In this document: in pieces, positions 1-8,117 of the stretch | How positions within the stretch are numbered: the first letter of the stretch is position 1 | Layout: the number at the start of each line of letters is the position of its first letter | Source: Paraglomus occultum | Taxonomy: Eukaryota > Glomeromycota > Glomeromycetes > Paraglomerales > Paraglomeraceae | Reading direction: 5' to 3' | Assembly (NCBI GenBank): GCA_910592205.1 | Contig: CAJVPJ010001132.1 | Coordinates: 1 to 12,059 of the forward strand | DNA length: 12,059 nucleotides | Program-made: the position numbers and the translations under genes | Notes under the pieces: model-generated | Databases searched by the model: none | Told to the model about the DNA's origin: nothing | The model's input: only the letters and a program-made list of their open reading frames with translations

Positions 1-43
1 TATTAGTCTTTCCATTGGCTTTGCGTAAGTTAGAAAATCTCAG

Positions 44-807
44 ATATGTCATTAGACGTTGTAGGATGGATGAACCTAGCATTCATACTTACGTATTCAA
101 TGTTTTATGTACCAGAACGATTTGCAACACTTGACGGTGCAGAGTGGCCATTCGGATAGTAAGCATTTTATAACGTAGTACTCTTCGTTTTGGATTTACA
201 TTCCTAATCCTGCCGTTGTTATTTACGCTGCATTTTCTAATTATCTTTTAGTTTAATTTCTGCAGCCTGTATCTTCTCATCTGCAGGCTTCGTAAACTCG
301 GTGATCTATGGCGTAACACGAAATTTCATCTCACTCCAACCAATTACTTCTCGTTTTCAACGTGCATTTAGAAAAACTCTTGGTACTAGGTGTATATCTG
401 AGTCCATGATGTCAGATGGCGAGGATTCGTTTACAGCGGAGAGTCTGTATCAACGCACAGATAATGGGTTAAGTATTAAAGTAGAAGAAATGGACGAGCG
501 AGGGAAGGGGAAACAGCGTGAGACAATGGCAAACCGAGACATCGAAAATGATGATATAGTTGAAGATGATTCAAGTACTTATGATCAATACAGTCGGGAA
601 AAAAAGGAACCCGGCAAAGAGGTTAAAGTACATAACAACATTAATAATGAATGCGATAATGATGGCGTGTCTATAGAGCAGTCAAACAATCGTAGTCGTA
701 TAATTCCAAGCATTATACAAAATAGTGCTAGTAGTTGGAAGTTCCTTGAACAGTTTGTCGTGAATTTTGGGAAACGTAATAGTAGTACACTGAATGTTGA
801 GGTATAA
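44..807 (+). CDS. Seven-transmembrane G-protein-coupled receptor-like protein, C-terminal part (5' end outside the window)
   Basis: Two exons are visible. The first runs from about 44 to 158 and encodes a hydrophobic TM6-like helix (VVGWMNLAFILTYSMFYV) followed by a short loop ending W-P-F-G. A GTAAGC donor at 159 and a CTAAT branch site plus TTTTAG acceptor at 250-251 define a 92-nt intron. The join is in phase (TA|T = Tyr) and continues at 252 into a TM7-like helix, ISAACIFSSAGFVNSVIYG. The N-S-V-I-Y-G motif sits where class-A receptors have NPxxY and matches the G-[FL]-[VL]-N-[AS]-x-[VI]-Y-G pattern known from fungal and Dictyostelium cAMP-receptor-like proteins. About 165 hydrophilic residues follow, first basic (RFQRAFRK), then acidic and Ser/Thr/Asn-rich, as expected for a cytoplasmic tail with phosphorylation sites. 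The stop is TAA at 805-807. The GTG at 301 is an internal Val codon, not a start. The 5' edge is uncertain: the acceptor could be AG 42-43, or AG 63-64 with a 40-nt intron starting at 25. Family assignment is inference from TM6/TM7 only. Confidence 0.68.
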
Positions 808-990
808 TTAAGACTAATTTGTAAACTGTTGTAAAATATGTTTCTTATCGATTTGTGCATAACATTATAAAAGTAATTGGAGTATACAAAAAAGTTTGGT
901 TATTTCCATTTTCTAATATTTATGAAAGACCATAAATTTTCATAATTAATATTAACATTATTTGTAGTAAGACATAAAAGCTTATTGCCG

Positions 991-1017
991 TGTGTTCAAA
1001 AAAAGTTTATGCAGTCT
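991..1017 (-). repeat. Degraded Tc1/mariner TIR-like sequence
   Basis: Read on the minus strand it contains ACTG, then AAAC followed by a T-run, then GAACACAC. The order of blocks (ACTG, AAACTTTTT, GAAC, C-rich) matches the cleaner TIR-like sequence at 11991-12021. The outer end would face right, so the element body would lie to the left, away from the transposase fragment at 1652-1867; the two are therefore probably not one element. The match is short and T-rich and could be chance. Confidence 0.25.
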
Positions 1018-1117
1018 TGATAAATAAATTTGAGTTTTACTTTATTATTATTATTGGTTTAGAAAAGCTGTTTCAGAAACACGTTATTATTAATCAGGTT
1101 ACAAAATCTCAACATGC

Positions 1118-1146
1118 CTGATTCCATATCATAGCATATAGTTAAC
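1118..1146. repeat. Dispersed direct repeat, composite copy
   Basis: The first 16 nt (CTGATTCCATATCATA) recur at 2547-2562 with one C/T difference. The overlapping second 16 nt (1131-1146, ATAGCATATAGTTAAC) recur at 2118-2133 with one T/C difference. All copies are in the same orientation. The three sites bracket the transposase fragment at 1652-1867. They may be pieces of an old interspersed repeat; function unknown. Confidence 0.4.
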
Positions 1147-1651
1147 GTGTTAGAACTAAAGTCAGTAATAGTTAAAATAAAAGTGAAATATATGTGATAA
1201 AAACTTACTTGTGACTGTTGATGAGTTCATTCTTGAAACACAGTTTGTTTGAAGTTTAAGTAAATGGAGTATCTCTAATATGTAAGCAAATTGTCATTCT
1301 AATCCAATAGTTTCTCAGATAGAAAAGAATGGCAAGTGGATGTACTTTCTATTTAAATTAAGCTCCTAAATGGCATATTTAATTAATATTAATATTAATC
1401 GTATTCCATAAATCTATCATTAACAATACGAGTAGGCTTGTGAAACTAATTTGAAATTCGTCCATGAGAAGTGCTATACTAATAGGAAGGCACTCGTCCA
1501 GACCAAGGATGAGAATAAATAACAATGTTACTGATACATGTCATGAAAGAGTTACAAAAAGTAATAAAATTAAAGAAGAAAATGGGGCCAATTAATATTA
1601 GGTAAAAAATTTATTATTTCGTAATGAAATACGTCTCAATTGTTTTCGATT

Positions 1652-1867
1652 CTAAGCTCTGCCAAAACCAATGATGGGTGCTTTTAGGGATGTGTTCTCA
1701 CACCTCTGCGGACATCTCATCACAAATCGGCGACGCGCAAATCTTTGACGTAATACAAATCGATTGTCACATGAGATTACGCCATGATAATCACCTTTAC
1801 AAATTAATGTATTTTTGAAAACTCGGATTGTGTCTAGACTTAGTACATAACTTATATTTGTAAACAC
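1652..1867 (-). mobile_element. Decayed Tc1/mariner-type transposase fragment (DDE region around the second catalytic Asp)
   Basis: The minus-strand frame reads RVFKNTLICKGDYHGVISC, then D-N-R-F-V-L-R-Q, then RRRFVMRCPQRCENTSLKAP. In order, this resembles the Tc1-like block FAK-x-HLNW-x-x-DDW-x-x-VIFSDES-R-F, then R-x-x-VWRRPGERY, then C-L-x-P-T. Tc1-like proteins use the Asp of SDES as a catalytic metal ligand; here the motif is C-D-N, with the Glu and one Ser position lost. The conserved W-R-R-P appears as M-R-C-P and R-Y as R-C. The frame ends at a TAG before the expected GGGSVMVWG motif. No first or third catalytic residue was found nearby. This is a transposon relic, not a working gene. 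The neighbouring genes are host-like, so it marks an old insertion in the intergenic region. Confidence 0.6.
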
Positions 1868-2117
1868 ACAATTGTTTCCCTTTACATATCAATATTAAAA
1901 TTTGGAAATAATTAACATTTTATTCTTAAATTCTACTCAACACAAATCTGCAAAGACTTTTATAATTATTACTGTACTTCCGTAAAAATAATCCAAGTTT
2001 TGGTCTATAAAATTAACACATTACTGATTTCTAGTAGTCAAGAACATCTTTGTGCAAAAAATTGGAAGTAACAACTACGCGTATCGTTATTATGACACAA
2101 AGAATGGAAGGGGCATT

Positions 2118-2133
2118 ATAGCATATAGTCAAC
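2118..2133. repeat. Dispersed direct repeat copy (right half of 1118-1146 unit)
   Basis: ATAGCATATAGTCAAC matches 1131-1146 at 15 of 16 positions; the one difference is a C/T transition. Confidence 0.35.
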
Positions 2134-2546
2134 AAAATCCTTGTCAAGTTGATATTCTAATATGTTAATAAAACATTGTCTAATTAAGTACATTATTTTT
2201 ATAAAATTATCTTTTATTGGCACGACATTGAGATAATTAGAAAGGACCCGAAATTAATGTCAATGGCAAGTTTTGGATTATTTTTATAAAGACATCGTAT
2301 TAGAACAAGAGACGAATATAGATTAGTTTTATTCTTGTTCTATATAATTGGCATTTTCCGTAACGGTTACATACAATTTCGGGCAACAATGCAGCGCAAC
2401 GCTTTTCTAACTAGTTTTACAATCTTTGGCTCTCAAAGTTTGGTGGTCGAATCTGATAAAATAATATAACTACGACTTGTATAAAAATTTACAAAACTTT
2501 TTTTGGTAGCTTAATTAAACTTCTACTAATTACCGATTACCAAAAT

Positions 2547-2562
2547 CTGATTCTATATCATA
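2547..2562. repeat. Dispersed direct repeat copy (left half of 1118-1146 unit)
   Basis: CTGATTCTATATCATA matches 1118-1133 at 15 of 16 positions; the one difference is a C/T transition. A preceding TTACCAAAATCT also resembles TTACAAAATCT near 1099, though the spacing differs. Confidence 0.35.
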
Positions 2563-3165
2563 CTTTGTCTGCAAGCTTTTTCCAGTAAATTTCGCCTTTC
2601 TCACCTTACGTGACTAACAAACAAAGTGACAATGTCTTTATCAGCGGTCTCTTTGTACGTATTACGATCATTAATCATTTATAATAAAAATTTTAACAGA
2701 ACTCAGTAGTACAGTGCATAGTTAATGACAAATGTAGCTTAAAAAAACACATATAAACTACGTGTATGAAATCCATCAGTAATAGCAGTGGTGTCTCTTG
2801 ATCGATGACCGAAAGACATGACATTGCCTGATTGCTTACATCACTGTCATCACACAAAAATTGTGACCAAACCATATATTAACAAAAACCATAAAAAATT
2901 ACCTAATAAGCCTTAACATAAAAAAAACCATTACGCATATAACAGAAATATAGTCAGCATTTTTTGCGCTTGATGGGGTAAAACGACATACACTACGCGG
3001 AATAAAATTCTGGCCAATTATAAATATATAAACGATCGACGTTTTTGCTCATCAAACACAGTTATTACTTTATATTTTATCGACGAATTAAGTATTACCC
3101 TGGTTTGAAACCTGTGGTATCAGACAAGCTATTAGGACAGCAGACAAAAATTATGACGCAAATCT

Positions 3166-5019
3166 TTAAATTCGGTTCAGGATGCACACAAACCGAGTTA
3201 CCTCTTGAGTAGTTGTTGATGGGGGAGCCTGAGATTCAAGAAGTTGCGAAATTGCAGTAACGGAGGATTCGAGATAGTTGTATGATTCGGCTGACGGGAA
3301 AGGCGTACGAGCAAGGTGGATGGGCGGATCTAACTGGGCATTTGTAGTATGTTCCGATTCCTGAACAATTCCGACGCTTTGGTTACTACTTTCGTTGTCA
3401 CTTGTGTCGGGACCCGAATCATTACGAGTATACATTTTTATTCCTTTTCTTTTTAAGTATTGACACAAGCTAGAGCGTTCTGATTCAGGGTAAAAGTTAG
3501 AGAGGTAAGAAAATAATTATAAGTAAATATATAAACAAATATGATAAATATGTATGTCATTGCTTATGTACACGTCAACAAATCCAAGGTTATCCTTGTA
3601 ATCTCTTACTTGGAACTCCAGGAAAATTCTTTGCAGTAGACACTTCGAATAGTTCTGTAAATAAACTGCACATTATGGGACTAGAGTTTATGGTTGTATT
3701 GATCCGGGACCCACTTCATCCGATAGATTGGTTCAAAACCCAGCAAAGAAAATTTTGAATCACATTACGCAATTACCGAGAACGCAGTTAGTATGACAGA
3801 TCTATAAACTGTTGTACATGAGATCTTAACATGTGTGTGTCGGATAATTTCGCCCATTATGTATGCGCTAGTATCTAGCCGAACTTGGTCAATTAAACAA
3901 CGCTAAGACCTCACGTACAACAGATCCAAGTTCTAAGTGATCAAGATAATATAATCGCCATTTATGTACTCACTTACTGATACAAATTAAACGAAATTGG
4001 AAGGAGTACCTTCCTTCTGTGCGAACACTCAAATCCGCAAACACGAAATACACTGTCATCCTTTCCGCATCTTCAAAGTCTTGGATTAGATGCCCACTCG
4101 CTGTTGTGTTACCGACAAGAGTAAAACCTTGATGCTCTTGACCAGCATAGGAATAATTGACTAAATTGGCCTCCGTATGATCTTGTTTAAAAATATCACA
4201 TTTTACTATCATCCCGTTGGTAAAATGTTCCCTGTCCGGATAAATAAAGGACAATTTATTAGATTTTTGTACGGACCAATCGACATATTTTGAAATTGTA
4301 ACGAACAGTATACGAAATTACGACAAATAAACATTGTTATATAATCATTATTCTCACCTAACATCGGCAAGACAATTATGCACCTTGTCTATAACAATGA
4401 GTTGTAAAATTGGAATAGGAGCAACTATTCGACGGTCCTAATTCAGTTTACGTTAACAATTAGTCGAATCATCAACCAAATTTTCATAATTAATCAGCAT
4501 ATTGTTTACTTACCTTTTCGCCGAAGCCGCATCGGCGGGCACATTTGGGTTGCTCGAGGATTTTTAGTCTATATTCGAATTTGCCTCTATCGACAAGAGC
4601 AACACATAATTGTTGCGATTAGTATATTTCTAAAATAAAAGCACACTTTTGTCTAAATTATGGGTAAAATTATATTTGCATGGATTAAGTAGGCGTTCTC
4701 GAACTCCTAATTTTTTAACAAATACTTATCCACCCACCAATAATCAACGTTTTTGATTTGTTACTACCAATATTCATTTCGTGGTTCTCTACTTTTCTCA
4801 CCTGTTGTTTAACGGATCAACCAATTTTGCACATTCCTCCTTGTCAGCATATTGGCTTCGTCTGAATCTGATGGTTCGACGAACATTCACGTCAGCTCTA
4901 CCTGGATTTGCTTGTGAATTTCTTATATGTGAGGTTATGGCTTCTATGCTTCTTCTATCGTGTCCAGTATGTAATGCCATTTGATTTGTAGATAAAAGAT
5001 TGTCTATGTTTTGATTCAT
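3166..5019 (-). CDS. Velvet-domain transcriptional regulator, six exons, about 337 residues
   Basis: Velvet proteins are fungal transcription factors with a p53/NF-kB-like fold. They dimerise, bind DNA and couple development to secondary metabolism. Proposed exons on the minus strand: 5019-4802, 4586-4514, 4437-4358, 4231-3974, 3680-3610, 3479-3166; all phases agree. Domain landmarks in order: EYRLKILEQPKCARRCGFGEK (exon 2; family Y-x-L-x-x-x-Q-P-x-x-A-R-x-CGFG-x-K), DRRIVAPIPILQL (exon 3; family DRRPIDPPPIVQL), TTASGHLIQDF then YFVFADLSVRTEGRYSFQF (exon 4; the DLSVR-x-EG hallmark), FEVSTAKNFPG (exon 5; family F-x-V-[YF]-x-[AP]-KKFPG) and RSSLCQYLKRKGIKMYTR (exon 6; family L-x-x-x-L-x-x-QGLKI-x-IR). 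The domain spans about residues 77-252. Before it is a basic stretch, VRRTIRFRR, that may be a nuclear signal; after it is an 85-residue Ser/Thr/Pro-rich tail. The ATG at 5019 is the first in a frame open back to a TAA near 5122. Exon 4/5 junction and 3' end are uncertain: a further intron could start at GTAACT (3201-3196). The VeA/VelB/VosA/VelC subfamily cannot be decided. Confidence 0.9.
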
Positions 5020-5040
5020 TGGGGTATTTGTGCGGCTGCG

Positions 5041-5119
5041 GCGAGTGGGTAGGCGGAAAAGGTGAGTGGGGAGAGAGGCGAGTATGGAGTGAAGTTGAGG
5101 TGAGGGGGTACGAAGCGAG
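5041..5119 (-). promoter_or_regulatory. Pyrimidine-rich tract directly upstream of the velvet start codon
   Basis: The plus strand is strongly G/A-rich here (repeated GAGTGGG, GAGAGAGG, GTGAGGGGG blocks), so the velvet coding strand is C/T-rich from about 22 nt upstream of the ATG. CT-rich blocks near transcription starts are a known feature of filamentous-fungal promoters. It is much more GC-rich than its surroundings. Whether it is promoter or 5' leader cannot be told; no TATA box was seen between it and the ATG. Confidence 0.45.
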
Positions 5120-5765
5120 CTTTAATTTAAAGGATGGGAGTATAATGAAAATCCAGGGTATGGCTAACGTACAGCACGCCGCCTTTTTAGATATGAAGAG
5201 AGATGGTTTTATTTTGTTGGTGATTAAATATTAGTTAGTGTGTATATGCTATGTAATACGTTATGTGGAATGTTTGTGGACTGGACACAAGTGTAAATAA
5301 TAATCTGAAGGGCAAAAGTTGTACTCTGACTGTCAGTTACGATAGTGTAATAAGGCCAAGAGTACGGTGTATTTTCTTGCAAAAAGGGATTATATATTGT
5401 AAATTAAGAAGAAGAAAAAAAGTGGGTTGCTATAACTGCATCTATTTCTATAACTATATTGGCAGTAACGGTATCATCAACTGCTTATTATAGAACCAGC
5501 AATATCTGATAAGATTTGTTAAAATATAACGACAGCTGTTAATAGCCCAAATAATGCAAAGCCGATTCATTTTTATATACGCAAAATCATTGTAAACCAA
5601 TTTGGCCGTTTAACCAATTAACATACAAATCGTATATCATAATCGCGCATATCGATACAAGTAAACAATCTGTTCTCTACTATCTCGTAATTATTTAGTT
5701 GCCATATTATACATCAAATGGACGTCAATGTGACTGTGATTTTTATCAAGTATATTTTTATATAT

Positions 5766-5780
5766 TATATATATATATAT
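5766..5780. repeat. Short TA dinucleotide microsatellite
   Basis: Alternating T and A for 15 nt, embedded in a longer A/T-only block from about 5751 to 5783. Confidence 0.7.
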
Positions 5781-7290
5781 TTGTTTATCTCATCTTATTG
5801 TTTGTCAACTTGGAAAAAAAAATACCGATAATACTTTGGGGATGGATGATAACCAATAGAATTCATCTCTAGTTTCAATTAAGTAAGTTGTATGAAATAT
5901 TACATAGCCCATTTGGCTAATACGACAATTAAAGTTACAATATTAGAATATATGTGGCGTATTTGCTATTTAACCGCTATGGAAAATAGAAATAAACAAG
6001 GGGTTTCTAGGTATAACGAATCGCATTATTAATGTGATTACACACATATGCGCTTACGTATGATATGTGTATATACATATTGGCGTCTATGCGCATGTTT
6101 ATGTTCATTGACACGCTCAAGTTCTATACTCAAATAGTAAATTTTGAACAAGCTCAAGTACTCAGGCCATTTTTTAGACACGGGCAACCGGATATATGAA
6201 AAAACATTATTCCAAATTAGGAGAACCGAAATCAATTGAGCGCGGACAACAAACGATTGCATTTGTAATTTTACATTTTACATCACTGCTATTGCTCAAT
6301 GTTTATCCATTTAGCATCAAACTAGGAGCACAGGGCTCAACCGATGACAAAACACAAACAGCCCAACCAACCATTTATTTTGCTTAAACCGGGATCAACC
6401 GTTACAATACCTCGGCAATAATGTGTTTACCACCTGTGTCGAATAGAACTAAAAGAACATTCTAAAGGCGGAGTTGCATGCATGTCTAGCAATCACTAGC
6501 TCAAGCTTGTTTGTAAAGACAAATTAGTACGTAAGTTATTTGTAATTGATAATGAAGGAACTGTAAACAATAACGTAAAAAAAAAATACTTATAAACAAC
6601 CATGTCAATAAATGATAGGAACGTTTTTGTATAAACTATTTATTATATACTGTATTGCAATTATATCGAATTATATTACATTAACTATTGCACCGCATAA
6701 TTGTATAGCTTAGTTATAGGTTTAAATTACCATATTAGTTACAGTAAAAATATTCCTCTTTTGCATTAATGGCATTTAATATAACCAATTTAATAAATCG
6801 TGGTAATTGTAATGCGTCCAATTATAATCTGACAATAATCAATGGAAAAAGAGACGTATTGCATGTAAACCATCCATTTTGTGACCGGTCCCAACAGATT
6901 TCTCTCTAATATTTTATCCCCACAATTACAACACATACACACCAGCAGTTAATGCATGATATTCTGAAAAGCGGGAAATATTCATTACAACAAAGTATTT
7001 CACGACATCAATATGTAAGCACATATACATATTATGTTGGTTACATTCGATATGTCACACTCAACGTTTTCTTGATTGTGTCTGCAATACTTGCACTTTT
7101 ATGCTGTCTCTTTCACTTTTTTTTTCTTTGCTAACGGCTACTCGCTATCGAATCTCTTTTGCTCTTTCACTAGCACACTAACGTGTAGAGTCAAGATATC
7201 TGGGTTCTTTCTACAATAATGCACCTGGCATTTGGATTCACAAATGTCACACTTAATATCACTGTCCAATGTGACAACAAAGAATCAGGT

Positions 7291-7308
7291 CCTTGTCTCG
7301 AGACAAGG
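7291..7308. repeat. Perfect 18-bp palindrome
   Basis: CCTTGTCTCGAGACAAGG is identical to its reverse complement, with no spacer. It is 50% GC or more in AT-rich surroundings. It could bind a dimeric factor or be the remains of a repeat. It lies about 130 nt upstream of the ORF beginning at 7441. Confidence 0.7.
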
Positions 7309-7440
7309 CGACAAAAGATAAGATGCCAATTGGACCATAAAGTATCAACACAACTCCAGAGCATGCTGGAATGAGAAAGGGGTTTGAATATTTAATGAGT
7401 GACTATAATCGAGTGTCTTTGTCATACGTATCCGTGATGT

Positions 7441-7748
7441 ATGCCACCCTTAACACATACCAACAATGAAAAGCAAAATGATAATCATGGAGTTGGATAT
7501 CCGTACTATAAAGACGGGTTAAATGTACGTTTCGACTTTTGGATTTGTGCATTTGTTATTCTTTATTCAAACATAACGCTAAAATGTTCTTGTTATACTT
7601 ATTTATGTCTCATAGTCCGACTTTTTTTTTTCTCCAGGAAGTCGGACTAACATTAGAAGCACGCATGGAATGTCACACTCAACCTCCGAAAAGCCGGGTT
7701 GTGTTACATTTAAGCATACAAGTCATGAGTCAAAGAGATAATAGTTAA
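7441..7748 (+). CDS. Candidate two-exon small gene of unknown function
   Basis: An ATG at 7441 opens 28 codons (MPPLTHTNNEKQNDNHGVGY and on) ending at a GTACGT donor at 7525-7530. A strong acceptor (ten T then CTCCAG, AG at 7636-7637) starts a second exon at 7638 in the same phase: EVGLTLEARMECHTQPPKSR, 36 codons in all, stop TAA at 7746-7748. The joined product would be 64 residues, hydrophilic, with no signal peptide and no motif I recognise. A TGA lies in frame six nt before the ATG, so the frame cannot start earlier without another splice. The second exon might instead belong with the ORF at 7815-8117. An inverted repeat surrounds the acceptor (7613-7649). Support is only splice-site quality and phase. 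Confidence 0.22.
7613..7649. repeat. 9-bp inverted repeat enclosing a poly-T tract and a 3' splice site
   Basis: TAGTCCGAC at 7613-7621 is the exact reverse complement of GTCGGACTA at 7641-7649. The 19-nt loop holds T10-CTCCAG-GAA, that is, the pyrimidine tract and AG of the acceptor proposed for the 7441-7748 ORF. In RNA it would form a hairpin with the acceptor in the loop. A transposon-related origin is an alternative. Confidence 0.6.
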
Positions 7749-7814
7749 TCGTAACGGTAGGAATAGACGCAAATTAGATTGTTGGTTAATCGGAAAGACC
7801 GTAATGGTGAATGA

Positions 7815-8117
7815 ATGAATTGCAGATTTGGGTTGAATGGACAGTCAGAACCGGCCAGATATACGATTGTTTCTCCCAGCCGGTCATGCATAAATGGACC
7901 AAGAAGTCTAAATTTAACACGCGGAGAGTACAATTTGCTTGTTAGAGCATTAATGGGTGATAAACGAATAATATGTGATGAAACAACTATAATAATAACC
8001 ATGACATGCTATTGGAAATCCGAATACCAAAAAAGGCAACGACATTTACTAATGGTCTATACTTGTGTGTTAATGCATTACAGTTTGACGCAATCCAAAA
8101 ATGGTTATCACACATAA
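7815..8117 (+). CDS. Unrecognised 100-codon ORF, possibly an exon or a transposase remnant
   Basis: The frame opens at ATG 7815 or, if spliced, just after the TTGCAG acceptor ending at 7824, and closes at TAA 8115-8117. The first 55 residues read like protein: RYTIVSPSRSCINGPRSLNL, then TRGEYNLLVRALMGDKRI. This segment loosely resembles the second helix-turn-helix of Tc1-type transposases (G-R-P-R-K-L-T-x-R-[DE]-E-x-x-L-V-R then D-x-R-I), but spacing is imperfect and no catalytic domain follows. The last 40 residues (CYWKSEYQKRQRHLLMVYTC and on) match nothing I know. The opposite strand is also open (8002-7745), so openness alone is weak evidence. Confidence 0.2.
   Translation: MNCRFGLNGQSEPARYTIVSPSRSCINGPRSLNLTRGEYNLLVRALMGDKRIICDETTIIITMTCYWKSEYQKRQRHLLMVYTCVLMHYSLTQSKNGYHT

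Larger units (their letters stand above)
808..1651. other. Gene-free stretch downstream of the receptor gene
   Basis: No ORF here resembles a protein. It should contain the receptor 3' UTR; an AATAAA at 1023-1028 is a possible polyadenylation signal, though AT-rich DNA makes such hexamers common. A TIR-like sequence (991-1017) and one copy of a dispersed repeat (1118-1146) are listed separately. On the minus strand, a short open stretch ends at ACAA|GTAAGT (donor near 1204-1209) and contains the start-like peptide MNSSTVT, but no partner exon was found. Confidence 0.5.
1868..3165. other. Gene-free stretch between the transposase relic and the 3' end of the velvet gene
   Basis: AT-rich with no convincing coding frame on either strand. 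The 60-codon minus frame at 2693-2875 shows no recognisable motif. A possible orphan first exon on the plus strand (ATG TCT TTA TCA GCG near 2632, followed by a GTACGT at about 2655) has no partner. The region should include the 3' UTR of the velvet gene. The short repeats at 2118-2133 and 2547-2562 lie here. Confidence 0.5.
5120..7440. other. Long gene-poor stretch upstream of the velvet gene
   Basis: No recognisable protein on either strand. Several 60-76-codon frames occur (5263-5493 plus, 6038-6262 minus, 6196-6387 plus, 6952-7134 plus), all with AT-driven composition and no motif. The 5263-5493 frame holds seven Cys in 76 residues but no signal peptide or homology. Features of note are an alternating TA run (5766-5780), poly-A runs near 5814 and 6579, a poly-T run near 7118, and an 18-bp palindrome (7291-7308). 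The left part is expected to hold the velvet promoter. Confidence 0.45.

Noticed and set aside
585-860. 91-codon minus-strand ORF
   Set aside because: It lies antisense to the receptor tail, whose plus-strand frame is supported by TM7 and splicing; this is a shadow frame.
3729-3741. GGTTCAAAACC resembling a tRNA B box
   Set aside because: No A box at the right distance and no cloverleaf; it lies inside velvet intron 4.
4781-4984. 67-codon plus-strand ORF
   Set aside because: Antisense shadow of velvet exon 1.
5263-5493. 76-codon plus-strand ORF with seven Cys
   Set aside because: No signal peptide, no regular Cys spacing, no homology, and AT-driven residues at the C-terminus; Cys-rich secreted effector not supported.
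6038-6387. Overlapping minus (6038-6262) and plus (6196-6387) ORFs
   Set aside because: Low-complexity, AT-driven translations with no motif, splice partner or promoter.
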